This document shows, one piece after another, positions 9,212 through 20,094 of a stretch of 64,000 nucleotides of DNA; within the stretch, counting starts at the first letter, position 1, and each line of letters opens with the position of its first letter. The notes beneath the pieces were generated by a model. That model had not been told where the DNA came from. It searched no databases and saw only the letters and a program-made list of their open reading frames with translations. The position numbers and the translations under genes are program-made. Source of the DNA: Usnea hakonensis (lineage: Eukaryota; Ascomycota; Lecanoromycetes; Lecanorales; Parmeliaceae); NCBI GenBank assembly GCA_013423325.1, contig BLJB01000229.1, forward strand, positions 1 through 64,000. The letters are read 5' to 3'.

Positions 9212-12125
9212 TCTGACGGGAGGTCTTCCGTGCGCTGATAACTACAATGTTTGACACGTCAATCGTTACGGTCAATTGACTTGACTCGATAGGCGAGGCA
9301 ATACCCCCTGACTTAAACCCAAAGTGGGAATTAGCCACAAGAGTTGGTGTGATTGGTATGCCCCCTGCCCAGAACATGTCGCATCCTTAGTCCGCTAATC
9401 AAGCAATCAGGGACCCCGTGACAAATTCCTGGCTTGCTGTCAATTTTAACCAAAAAGTCGCTAGCCGAAACGTCAAGATTGTATCAAGAGGCTGGAACCT
9501 ACTAAAATCTAAGCAATGGAGCTTCAACTTCATCTTTTGGTTCGAATTTTTCGCGTCGACTTGAGAGGCTCCCTTAGTACTACGGCTTCTGCAGACGCGT
9601 TGGGCAAGTCGCATGCAAGGCGGTCAGAAAAAACAACCCTCACTCGCTTTCGATTCTACTGCGTAAGCGTGTTGATGAATTGGATATGGATTCGACACTG
9701 ACAAACGATATGCGCGGCCGAGGGGAAACCAAACGAATAGAGGTATTACTGCGGAAATCAATGATGCACCGATACGCATTCTAACCCGAGATGAAGACGA
9801 TTGCTGAGTTTTTGGACGAGCAATTCTGCTTGTCACTGTTCTCATTTTTGCCAAAGGCCACGGAGATCTATTCATAGACACCACGAATGTCTAATGGTAC
9901 GATTAGCTCCCTTTCCGGTTGAGGAAATGGGAGCCGTAAGGCTGCTTTCACGAAAGTCCAACATAGTGAGAGAGAGTCAAGGGGAGTGGCAAGGGAGCAG
10001 AAGGGAGGCAGCGGCGGGAACCTCGACTAGCGAAGATGTTCATGTGGTGAGCCTAGCTTTCCGATAAGACACTCTGCACATATCCATCATACAGACGACC
10101 GCGAATCTTCAGCAATTGGCCGTCTTTCATTCAGGAGACGGAGCGCGAATTTTTCTCTCCAAGTGACCTATGAGTGACCGATACTATGTAGGTTTTGTAG
10201 AACCTGCAAGTCTATTTCCACGTTCCATCTATTGGAAATCTTTATCTAGCTCCGGCCGATCAGGGCCTGTTGAAAAAAAAAAAATATCAATCCCGAGCTT
10301 CCTCCTCATAGTCTTTCTTTTTTAGAATATATGGTTATTCATTTATCATTTTACACTGGGCGAAAAAAGTGATCGAGCAAAAGTCGCCGGTATATTAGTT
10401 TTCTATTACAGTGAGATGCGTAATAAAAAGGCGGCACTAATCAGCCTCTCGGATCGAGGCTGCCTACAGGACGGCGGGGGAGGATCTTCATCCCGATCCA
10501 CTTGCCTGGGTACCCAAGCGTAGTGTGGAGTGTAAGTAGGCGGAGCGCGGATGAGGGTAATCTTTTATGCTGTGAGATATTGCTCAGCCTGGAGGATGGG
10601 CAAGAGGCTTCAGAAACGGTCGACCCGTTACCGCGCTGTAACACGGCTGTAACAAGGTCCGGTGTTGGGGGAGGGGGAGGTTATGCAGTGCTTATGCCGG
10701 ATGCTGGCATCGCACTCAGACACTCCGCGCTTTCGCGGTACATGACTCGTAAATACGACGTGGGCCGTTAACACGACGGAGGGCATGCAAGGAACGTAGC
10801 CAGTCGATCAAAGAACGAAATTGACCCTATACGAGTCTTTTATGCGACCAGCAACATTCATGAAGTTCTCTTCCCGTACAGGCTGTTTGCAAACTTTCCA
10901 ACTTTACCACGGTTTTTGGATGTGGATCGCAGCCTTCCGCGACCAGCGACGCACTTTCATTATGCAGGGCATGCTGAGTGCGGAGAAGATCACCACGAAA
11001 GCGGAGATACGATTTAATCTCGCTTCAAGCTGCTGAGACGAAGCCTTATACGTCATGGACGACAAGGGCCCCCAGAAACGCTCGTTTAGAGTTCCCATAT
11101 CCAAACCGGTCATGGGCGTGAGTGGATGTGTGAATATGCCGTCTTTGGGTCAGGGCTAGCCGGCATGAAAAGGCCCTAACTTTAATCTGAGCCAGAAAAT
11201 ATGTTGGGGTTGATACATGATGAGGGAAGTGGGCAGCATGTGATTTCATTAAAGAAACCTCCGAAAGTCATGAAACTCAGTATCTATAGAAGATGTTAGC
11301 ATTACCACAGTCTTTAGACATACAAACGATCATCTCGTCAGTCAGCCTTGAGCAAGAAAATCTAGCCTACGGTGGACACTTCTCAGCCAGCGGTCTTAGA
11401 CTTACCCCAATAGTATCATTTCCCACAAAGCCGCCCTCCCCAAACAGCTACGCTACTCTCCAAGTGACATTAGCGCTTTGGCGTTGTTTTAGATCTCGGC
11501 GCGCAAGCAGAATTCTTGATAGAATTGCTCGGCAGAGAGAAAGTCGTAGCCGTCGATCATGGAGACGGACTTCAACGAAGGCTCGACGTCTTTGGCCTTA
11601 CTCGATGCGATCAAGTGCTTCGAAATTCAACAGTCTTGATAGTGTTGGCAGTCTCGTTGGTCTCATTCAGGTGCCTTAGAACGATCAAATCGCCATAGAT
11701 GTCGTTCTCATGTTTTATGGGTTGCCATAGAGGCGGAGGCTTTGCTAACGCAAAGCGTGTATCGAAAGCTGGATTGGTGTAAAGATTTTGCGGAGATATG
11801 GTCGCTCGCAGCCATTCAGATTTTCGTTGCGGCTCTGGCTGACAAAGAGGCCCTTGAGCCTAAGGGCCGAATAAAAGTTAGGGCCGGTTGAAAAAGCTAG
11901 GAGGTGGCCTATACCTTACGGCGGATGATATCGCTTGGCCAAGATTTCGCCAAGATTTCGCCAAGCCCGCACTATCACCATCTCGTCCTCGAAAAACTTC
12001 TCCCATACTCTACATCAGCACAAACACCTCCACTTCCAACCAAACCTTTCACACACAAGCACCCCTCACACATACCTACCCCTCCACACAAATCAATCCC
12101 CACCCATCCCCCCAACTCACCCACA
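9212..12125. other. Gene-poor region (2.9 kb)
   Basis: No intact gene is visible on either strand; open frames are short and lack similarity. The only recognisable coding remnant is the GT31-like relic at 11489-11831 on the minus strand. Near the right end are a short direct repeat (about 11939-11965, CCAAGATTTCG twice) and a long C/T-rich and C/A-rich tract from about 11980. That tract is the likely promoter and leader of NIP7. Confidence 0.55.
11489..11831 (-). pseudogene. Relic of a GT31-type galactosyltransferase
   Basis: Minus-strand translation shows a stretch resembling the beta-1,3-galactosyltransferase (GT31) core. It has a WQPIKHENDIYGDLIVL-like block and then NETANTIKTVEF, the usual element upstream of the donor-binding motif. 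The frame then hits a stop (complement of 11611-11613). Similarity resumes in another frame with KSVSMIDGYDFLSAEQFY, where the family has an Asp-Asp-Asp-x-Phe motif; here the DxD signature is eroded. The reading ends at TAA 11489. There is no start codon region and no C-terminal half. The fragment is therefore a truncated, frameshifted remnant. Identification rests on remembered family motifs, so it needs a database search. Confidence 0.55.
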
Positions 12126-13015
12126 ATGCGCCCCCTCACCGAACCCGAAACCCAAACCCTCTTCTCAAAACTGGCAAACTACATGGGCCCCTCCATCAAA
12201 AACCTCATCGCCCCGCCCGACTCCCACCCGTCCACCGACCAGACACGCATGGTCTTCCGGCTCGGGAACCAAAGCCGCGTCTACTACTGCTCCGAGCATC
12301 TCGCCAATCTGTCCACCTGTGTCGCGCGGGAGAGTTTGCTTTCGGTCGGGACTTGCTTAGGTATTGTTCTTTTCCCCCTTTGTTTTTGGCTCCTATCGCG
12401 GGGTTGGTTTTGGTATGGAAGAATTGTGCAATTGTTTTATTAATGTGCTGCCGGGGGTTACGATAGGCAAATTCACAAAGACGGGGAAATTCCGGCTTCA
12501 TGTTACGGCTTTGAATGTTATAGCTCCTCATGCTCGCTACAAGGTTTGGCTTGATGACGTCGTAGAACACATGGTCTTGCTGATGGCTATTTCCAGCTAT
12601 GGGTGAAACAAAACGGAGTGATGCCATTTCTGGTAATCAATGGAAGACTTGCTTTTCGTTAGTACTCACTGATGTGAATAACAGTACGGAGGCAACATCG
12701 TCAAAGCTCACGTTGGAAGGTGGAGCGAGGACTGCCCGGAGCATCAGGGAGTTGTTGTCTTAGGGATGGATGACATGCCATTGGTCAGTCAACTCGTTAT
12801 GGTCTGTGGAAGGAAAGTATCTCATGGGTAACTAGGGTTTCGGTGTGACAGCGCGTTCGACCGCTGAGGCAAGAAGACTCGACCCTACGGGCATTGTGTG
12901 CTTTAGGCAGGCAGACGTTGGGGAGTATCTCAGAGAGGTTAGCCACAAGGTTACCTGGATTTGGACTCTGCAGCTGACCGCTCGATAGGAGGATACTCTT
13001 TTCACAACGACGTAG
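12126..13015 (+). CDS. NIP7: 60S ribosome biogenesis factor Nip7
   Basis: Nip7 is a conserved nucleolar/nuclear protein required for 27S pre-rRNA processing and 60S subunit assembly, with a C-terminal PUA RNA-binding domain. The product starts MRPLTEPETQTLF, as in the family, and contains GKFTKTGKFRLHVTAL, WSEDCPEHQGVVV and GFGVTARST-like blocks. Six exons (12126-12360, 12467-12543, 12597-12632, 12685-12783, 12836-12937, 12989-13015) sum to 576 nt, 191 residues, against about 181 in yeast. The extra residues sit in the loop between DS-H-P-S and the RVYYCSEHL strand. All introns are GT-AG. Exon 3 is only 36 nt and must be included to keep the WVKQNG block. The gene is convergent with the PARN-like gene. 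Confidence 0.96.
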
Positions 13016-13428
13016 CATCATGGTGGGATTCTAACATGCAACATGAAAGAAATCGGATAATTAGCGGACAAGTGCTGCTTCAAAAGATCTGCAAGGGGTG
13101 TCATCCTGTCCGTCAAAGACTTAGGAAGTCCCGCAAGGATCAAAAGGGCGAGAAGTCACCCAAATCCCGCCATTCAGATCTTTGATCTAATTTGTAGAAG
13201 TTGATGCCCATTAGACATGAGGGGCGACTCAACTAAACAAGTAAAACGTATAGATTTGCATGGGATCATCCAAGGGTTTAGCACGAGAAACAACTTGAAC
13301 ATTCGTATGGGTCAAAGTGTAGTTCATATAAAAGACTCTTTCTGCGCCGGTTGCATGCAATATCTATGTCCAGAGTAATGGAAATTTGACCCTTCGAAAT
13401 TGATGAATTCTCTATCAATTTTATCAAT
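13016..13428. other. Convergent intergenic region
   Basis: These 413 bp separate the 3' ends of NIP7 and the PARN-like gene. Nothing coding is seen; it should contain both polyadenylation regions. Confidence 0.5.
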
Positions 13429-15465
13429 TCACTCGATGATGCAGACCTCCTCCACCGTGCCATTGACGCGTAACTTGTTGCCATAGCGGACCCAGAAAGA
13501 GCTATCTCCATTCGGCATCATAGTGTGTGCCACTGGTATGGAACATGGATCTACATCGCCGTTGAGATTTGATTCTTGGAGGAGTGCGTATGGATTATGC
13601 GACGTTGGTGGAAAATTGTTCGTCTGGATTTCCGATTGGGGCTCCTGATCGTCGAGGCCTAAGTTTCTGAAGAGCACTGCTTGCCTATCCAATGCAGCCT
13701 GTGTTTCTGCTGAGGTCTCAACCGCTGCATGTTCCTTAAACATCTTAGTAATCTGCTTTTGCCGACCCAGGGCATCTTCGTCCGATATCGACTCCCTAGT
13801 CAGCAGGTCATTGGGATCGGATGGAAGGCTGCCATCTTCTGTTGCTGTATAGTAAGTTTCCTCTTCTGATGACGCCAACTCATCTGAATTTTCGATTCCT
13901 TCGATTCTGGCAGAAAGGCGGATGAGCACTTTAGCTGTTGTGAAGCTATCAAATCCTGCTTCGTGGAATGGTGAGTCCGAGAGATACTTGCTGTGCTCAA
14001 AAGGTGTTTCTGTATTTGACGGTCAGACCATTCGAACACCAAGAGCCCTCAGGGACGCGTTTGAAGTTCATACCTATGATCGGAAGTGGAAGCTTGGAAA
14101 GCTCTTGGTCTATTTCCTGAAGTGACGACCTGTAAAAAGGAGAGTTGTCGTTGATCTTATCTGCAAGATATTTGGTGTCAAACACCAGAGGGAAGAGCTG
14201 TGATATAGTTCTCTGGAAACCCTCCACTCGATCAGGCAGTGGACCAAAAAAGAAAGTGTAAAAGTATATCAAATCCAAGAACAGATTGTGGCCAACAAGG
14301 ACTGTCCGCCTTTCCTTGAGTGTCTTACAAATTTGGCCAAATTGAAGGGCGTGAGCTTCTTGTCGCTCAGCAGTCATCTCAATTGGCGGATACGTCAAGC
14401 TTTGTAACGCTTCGAGATTGCCAGAGGCAAATGGAGCCACATGTTCTTTTGGGAGGACCTTGTCGATATCTGGGCACATAGCCTCCACAAGCCACCTGAT
14501 CCCTACCTGACGTGCTAGATCACTTTCGTACCTTGCCATCCTTCGCTGTAGCACAGCATCTTCACGCTGTTGGTCGAAAGGGTACAATTGAATGAAGTCA
14601 GACTTCGAGACGGAGACCACATCTGGGAATTCAGCGCGGACAAGCTGATGAACTAGGCGCTTTTGGTATGCATTAAGACCTCTTCCGTTGTAGCCTGGTT
14701 GAGCGTACTTGATTGGGGTAATGTTCAGGTAATCAGGCTCCGGCTAGGGGGAACATGAGTAAACACTCATAGTGTTCTTGACAAGGGCGAAGAACTTACC
14801 GTACTGCGACTTTGCCAGGCTGTGATCTCTTGCCTCACCCTCTGAATAAACTCCAACGACTCGATATCGTCGTCCCGGATGAAAATGTCGGCAAAACTGT
14901 TCCTGTCCCACTTAGCAACCTCAGCAGCTCTTGACGCTGCCTCTTCTGCTCTTGAGAAGTACGGTACGCCTTCTAAAAACGGCGCATCCATACGAAACCC
15001 ATGCCCAAGAAGGAATTCCACAGCTGGGAAGGTCAGCGAACTGTCTTACGACGCTGTGGGGCGTCTTACCACCACTCTGATATGAAAAGTCGCGCTCGAC
15101 ATTCGACTTCTTGTCGGGCACTGGATTTAGGTGAAAGTTGTATGGGCGCGCAACATAGAGGCCTAGAGTCAATTAGACCCCGTCGATATTTCCAATGGTC
15201 CATAGGGCGTACCCCGATCCCTATCTTCCTCCACGCATGTCAAGCCCAATTGCAAGACATGGTACCGCTCAGCAGCGGCCTTGGTTTCTTGGTATCTTTG
15301 TTGGAGCGTTTGCTTTCCATCTTCACGCTGATGAGAAAACTTAGACTTGAATTGCTTGCCTGGTATACCAGAGAGTTCGAGATCAAAGGAAACGAAACGA
15401 GAACGTGAAATGGCTGTCAGGATAGAAAAGAGCTGGCTTTGGAAAGTATGGCGAGTGATGTCCAT
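13429..15465 (-). CDS. CAF1-family 3'-5' ribonuclease (PARN-like deadenylase)
   Basis: The protein belongs to the DEDDh CAF1/PARN nuclease family, which removes poly(A) tails or trims small-RNA 3' ends. It starts MDITRHTFQSQL, like PARN. The catalytic set is visible: Asp28 and Glu30 in FDLELSG, Asp347 in VGHNLFLDL, and His429 with Asp434 in HEAGFD. Five exons on the minus strand (15465-15213, 15162-15070, 15023-14800, 14743-14074, 14009-13429) sum to 1,821 nt, 606 residues. All junctions are GT-AG and keep frame. The C-terminal 100 residues are acidic and disordered, without the clear RRM of animal PARN. It is divergent from PEX26 and convergent with NIP7. A Pop2/Caf1-type assignment fits less well because of the start and the inserted middle region. 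Confidence 0.9.
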
Positions 15466-15947
15466 ACTTTTTGTGAATCATAGATCCGTAAATGTAATTG
15501 GATTGCAAAAGAGGGTAGGGGCGGTGATGTTTCTGTAATTGAGCAAAAGCACAAGGGTGAGCGCATCCCTAAGTGTGTTTGTCTTGCTTGTTCTAGAAAG
15601 GGCGTTTCTCATGTCATGTTATGCACAGACACGTGAGGCTCACACCACTACGTTTGGTATAAATCCAGGATGAATTCGGTACGTATACCATTTTCTTAGA
15701 CTAAACTAGTATTGATGTTTGAGGGTGTAATGTTTAAGACTCCGAGGCTAGTAAAATTGTGGATGACGGGACCTAATCAGATTGACGCTAAAAACGTCCG
15801 CTAAAAGATCCCTGTCATAAATTACATGCATACTCCCGTACGAGTACCTATGGTAAAGAATAATGGAGTGACCGAGGGACACTTAACTTCGTCTGTACCT
15901 CATTCCATGCGGCCAATCTCATTAGATCCACAACTTCAAATAGCAGA
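15466..15947. promoter_or_regulatory. Shared promoter region of PARN-like gene and PEX26
   Basis: The 482 bp separate two divergent start codons. No gene or structured element is recognised. Confidence 0.45.
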
Positions 15948-17318
15948 ATGAATGGATCATCCACAGCGCTTGTACAGCCTACAGAAGAAGCGCTATCGAC
16001 TTCCCGACTCCTTGGCTCATCACTCGGCTCAGTCTCCTCACCACGCAAAGCCAAATCAGAGATATCAAAGGTGTGCAAACATGCTGAGACTCTTTTTGTG
16101 ACTCGCAGATTTCCGGAGGCTCTATCAAGCATTGAACCCTTGATCACTGTTCCCACACCTCAAGATGGTACTCACCGTGACGAATCGACGCCTGATGTTG
16201 CTCCTATTGCTAGAGCAAGTACAAAATTAAGAATCAAGGTTTGGAGTCTCTATCTGACCTTGCTCAACGCTGTTGCTGAATTGGGCCCGGAAATTGGCAA
16301 GACGGAGTTTGGTGGGAAGGAGTGGCAGAAGCTTGTCGCTAAAGCTCAGAATGGGACTGTATGGGACGATGTTGTCAACATAGGTTATGGCGGTAGAGAA
16401 GGGGCCGTTGATGCGGACGTTGTCTTCAACTTAGCTTCCCTTCTACTAGCTCAATCTACGTCACATGCAGGAAATCAGCAATATCTCGAATCATACCTTT
16501 CCGCATCGAGCCAACCGAGCCTTGATCTGGCGGATCGATTCCACGGGTCAAATGGCTCCCATGTTTCGCGTGGTGGTGAAGCATCTCAAAGTGGCGAAAC
16601 GGACACTCTTCGGGACCTGAATGCTCGAGTGAGGATTATAGAGCTCTACACCCTTCATGTACTGCCTCGTACAGGGGAATGGGACTACGCGCGCGATTTC
16701 ATCAGCATGAGCGAAGTTCTCGACGAGGAGACTCGGGAAGACTTCTTGCAAACACTACGAAATCTTGAGGACGAGGATAAAAGGGGTCAAGATCAGTTCG
16801 AGGACGCTTTGCCGCAAAAAAATGGTCTGACCGAGCAAGAACCCATGCCGGCCGAAGAGACGAGGCCAGATAGCACAGAAACAGTACGGCAGGAATCGGT
16901 CGCCGCCCATCGCAGGTCAGATAGCGCGCAGGACTACGGCATTGACAAACCCCATGCTCCGCCAGATTTGCCTAAATCCCAACCAACGCCGCCCAAAGCA
17001 ACCTCAAAGCTCGCCAAGACAATACAGCCCAAACGTTCGCACTCATCAGCAAATAAATCTGCCAAAAAGACCACGAATAGCAGTATATACAAACGCAGCG
17101 CGGCGGTCTTATCTACTCTACAGCAGTTGATCAAAAACATGACAGAACAAGTGTCACAAAATCCAATGTCGCTGCTTCGGTTCGTGCTCTTTTTGATGGG
17201 CTTAATAGCAGCGTTCAGCCGGCGAGACGTCAAAGATAGGCTAGGAAGACTTACAGGTGCAGGATGGGATAAGATCAAGAGGACAATGAGCATGGGTGTA
17301 AAAGTAAGCTACATTTAA
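15948..17318 (+). CDS. PEX26: Peroxin 26 (fungal Pex26-type)
   Basis: A single exon of 456 residues. Filamentous-fungal Pex26 is a tail-anchored peroxisomal membrane protein that docks the Pex1-Pex6 AAA ATPases for receptor recycling. Supporting blocks are KVWSLYLTLLNAVAELGPE and the glycine-rich NIGYGGREGAVDADVVFNLA, followed by ESYLSAS. The C-terminus has one hydrophobic helix (about residues 407-425, LLRFVLFLMGLIAAF) followed by a short basic tail, as expected for a tail anchor. The region between residues 290 and 385 is acidic then Lys/Pro-rich and probably disordered. The ATG at 15948 is the first in frame. A GT-AG intron starting inside the last codons (17304) could give an alternative tail, but the ending MGVKVSYI reads naturally. 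Confidence 0.85.
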   Translation: MNGSSTALVQPTEEALSTSRLLGSSLGSVSSPRKAKSEISKVCKHAETLFVTRRFPEALSSIEPLITVPTPQDGTHRDESTPDVAPIARASTKLRIKVWSLYLTLLNAVAELGPEIGKTEFGGKEWQKLVAKAQNGTVWDDVVNIGYGGREGAVDADVVFNLASLLLAQSTSHAGNQQYLESYLSASSQPSLDLADRFHGSNGSHVSRGGEASQSGETDTLRDLNARVRIIELYTLHVLPRTGEWDYARDFISMSEVLDEETREDFLQTLRNLEDEDKRGQDQFEDALPQKNGLTEQEPMPAEETRPDSTETVRQESVAAHRRSDSAQDYGIDKPHAPPDLPKSQPTPPKATSKLAKTIQPKRSHSSANKSAKKTTNSSIYKRSAAVLSTLQQLIKNMTEQVSQNPMSLLRFVLFLMGLIAAFSRRDVKDRLGRLTGAGWDKIKRTMSMGVKVSYI

Positions 17319-17894
17319 ATCGTGTGAATATTGCTACAGGTGTATTATGCCGCAGACTCTTAGCTATGTGTATTAGCTATCGGAAAGCAATTCATAGCAT
17401 AGCATCTCAGATACCCGCAACGTTATTTCATTTTCAGACCCAGTTCGAGTTGAATAGTCTCATTGCGTGTTTATTCTACCTCATGCACCTTGACCGATCC
17501 TGGCCCCACAATTCTATTAGTGGATGTTCCAGTCCCAATTTGGAGAAAGGATTTTCAAGTGAATCGCCTGCAAAGACAGACGACAATAGAACCCTGATTC
17601 CGTAGCCATCGAATAGGATCATCCTCGAAACGCGCCGAGAGAGGATCTTTGTAGAGTCACCCGTCGTCCGCCGAGTCCAAGCATCGCCTCGCCCTTTTCA
17701 ATATTCGCTGAGGTCAGGACGCCGGTTGTCATACAATCCCTGCCAGGCGAGGCTCTTGAAATGGTGATTCTGAGATGCAGCGTCCTGCCCTCGCACCATT
17801 TGTTGTCGAGAACAGGAGCTCGAGCTCATGCTGCCACTTGCTCTTTCCCCGCTCGATGGAGTCTTCGATACTGAGTCTCGCCAGATTAATCCTA
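17319..17894. other. Convergent intergenic region
   Basis: The 576 bp between the 3' ends of PEX26 and RDS3 contain no recognisable gene. Confidence 0.45.
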
Positions 17895-18336
17895 TCAATG
17901 ATTCCTAAAATTCTTCTTCTGGTAGAACAGATCCGTCCTCGAACTGCCCAGATTGATGATCTTCGGACACCCATCCCTATCCTTCTCCAATCGCGTACAT
18001 TCGAAACAGTAAAAGGCGTCCGAGATACCCTATCCTCACTGCTATTAGCTTCTATCTGCCTTGCCAAAGAAGGGCGATGGGACGCTTACCTCTCCGCCAC
18101 AGACAACACATTTATTCTGGTAGTTGCCAAAGGAGCATTCATCACAGATACGGACGAGCGTTGTAGGGCGCACGTAGCTATCGCAAACGGGGCATTTGCC
18201 GTCACATTTGTCGCAGAGACGACCGATTGCTATGCCGGGTTGCTTACGACACATTACTAGATCACTGTGTTATGCTATTAGCTTCTGGACTTATTGATGA
18301 TAAAACGGGCAGGACTTACGGATGATGGCGAGACAT
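17895..18336 (-). CDS. RDS3: SF3b subunit Rds3/PHF5A
   Basis: Rds3 (PHF5A, SF3b14b) is a small zinc-knuckle subunit of the U2 snRNP SF3b complex and helps recognise the branch point. Three exons on the minus strand (18336-18320, 18264-18090, 18029-17895) give 108 residues, the family length. The first exon encodes only MSRHHP. The next carries CRKQPGIAIGRLC, CDGKCPVCDSYVRP and CDECSFG, and the last carries YCFECTRLEKDRDGCP and LGSSRTDLFYQKK. All CxxC pairs of the knotted zinc fold are present. The introns are 55 and 60 nt. It is divergent from a pinin-domain gene with only 253 bp between starts. Confidence 0.97.
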
Positions 18337-18589
18337 TGTGACAAAGCCTTTGGGATTCTCGCGGCGAAGTTGCCTCAACTGTCAGACTGGATAGAGCAAG
18401 TAATGGAGGAAATGAAAGGCATCGAATACCAAATCGTAAATTATCGAATTTGTCAGCAATATCAGAGGTAAAGCGTCGGAGTTACGAATCGCCGGGCGTT
18501 GAAGAACTTTCTGAGGTTCCCCCTCGTCCCGGCAGGTATCAATTGCTGCATCGAAGACAGCAACACAACTTCTGATACACCTCAAGATC
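18337..18589. promoter_or_regulatory. Bidirectional promoter of RDS3 and pinin-domain gene
   Basis: A 253-bp spacer between the start codons of two splicing-factor genes on opposite strands. No TATA-like element stands out. The compact spacing suggests co-regulation. Confidence 0.5.
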
Positions 18590-19681
18590 ATGGCAGAAAC
18601 ATCGCTGTAAGCTCATATTGGCTCATTTTGGAACAACAATCTCATTGACCATGTCCACTTTCAGAACTGTTGCTTCCGCGGTCATTCTACCAGAGCCCGA
18701 GCAAGCCCACTCTCCACCAGCGTCCCTAAAGCGAAGACAATCCTCGTTTACAGATGACCGCTCCAAAAGGCCCCGATTAGACCACGATGACGCCAATGGG
18801 AGCATGGCAGAAACTTTGACACGCCGGCAATCAACAACTCAGGACAGTCGGCCATCAGAACGACGAAGAAGCGGACAGATGGAGGAGCGCAAACGCGGGC
18901 AAAGACTGTTTGGCGCTCTGCTCGGCACGTTATCCCAGAGCTCATCATCCACAGCACAGAAGCGCCGTTCCGACATTGAGAAGAAGCAGCAGGCCAAGCT
19001 AAAGCTACAGGCGGAAGAACAGGACGAAAAGAAGAAGCAAAAGCTGGAGGCTCTCTTGGTGGTGCGCCGGAGAGAGCAAAAAAAGTTTGACAAGCAGTCG
19101 GTACGTTCTATGGTAAAGCTGGGGAAGGGACATCATATCTCATGGGATGCTGACAAGTCTATAGATGCAGATACGGCACTCCAATATGCTGGCCCAAGCA
19201 CACTTCTTACGCACAAAGACTGAACCTAGACTCGTGAGTGCCTGACCTCTAAGCTTTCGTAAAGACTACCCTAATTCCATATGTCTAGTACTACAAGCCG
19301 TGGGAACTGTCGCGAAGCGACGAAGAAAAGATCAAAGCCCAGATCGAAGAAGCCGAGAAAGCTATCGTAAAAGAAACTAAGCAGTGGGATGTTGATAATG
19401 CTGCTGCAAACGTCGAAGTTGCGCCCTCAACAAGCGGCGGCGTAGACCCTCCTGAGGTCAAAGAAGATGGTACTCAGGCGGTGGATACGGTGGGTACTGC
19501 TACTAACGGAGGAGAATCTTCCAGTCCCAAACAATCTGAAGATACTAATTTGAGCGAAAATGTGGCTTCCACTGAAGCTGGAGAAAAAGCAATGCCTGTT
19601 GAGCCATCCGAGGCAGGAAAGGATCTTGCTGACAACGGAGAAGAGGTTGTTGAAGGAGAAGAAGACACAGTGATTTACTGA
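18590..19681 (+). CDS. Pinin/SDK/MemA domain protein
   Basis: The domain signature ERKRGQRLFGALLGTLSQ lies near residue 80, followed by a Lys/Glu-rich coiled coil (residues about 105-150) and the block YYKPWEL. In animals pinin is an exon-junction-complex-associated splicing regulator; fungal members are nuclear and poorly studied. The preferred model has four exons: 18590-18606, 18665-19100, 19165-19233 and 19289-19681, 304 residues. The start exon encodes MAETSL and joins via a canonical 58-nt intron to TVASAVILPEPE. An alternative start at ATG 18651 inside that intron would give 303 residues (MSTFRTVAS). The C-terminal 110 residues are acidic and Ser/Thr-rich. Confidence 0.88.
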
Positions 19682-20094
19682 TTGTGTGCCTAGCAACTTT
19701 GCACATGTACAACTCGCAGAGATGGGATTGGGTAACAGTCGAGCCTGGAAGACGATGTAAAGTGCCGTTACAAGGGAGCCAGATTTCCTTATGTTTATAC
19801 CCATTACATACCTTTAGACGATGTTTCACACAAGAATTTCCATATTAACCAGTACCAGTATTTTACGTATTTATTATTGAACCAAGTGGCAGATTTGATC
19901 GCTCTAAATCTAATAATTAACCTTAATCGTCTGCCTCGGTTGATCTTGTTGCGGTGCGGGGGTCTTCTATTACTATACTCGTTTTGGATGAAAGGAATCT
20001 TGGAGTATTCAATACTTGTTCGCATAATGTTTGAATACATCTTTGAGGACTTACTTCGTACGAGTTTCATTTCTTCATTCAATGCCAAGTCGTC
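19682..20094. other. Intergenic region before epoxide hydrolase
   Basis: The 413 bp are A/T-rich and contain no recognised gene; they would hold the 3' end of the pinin-domain gene and the promoter of the epoxide hydrolase gene. Confidence 0.45.
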
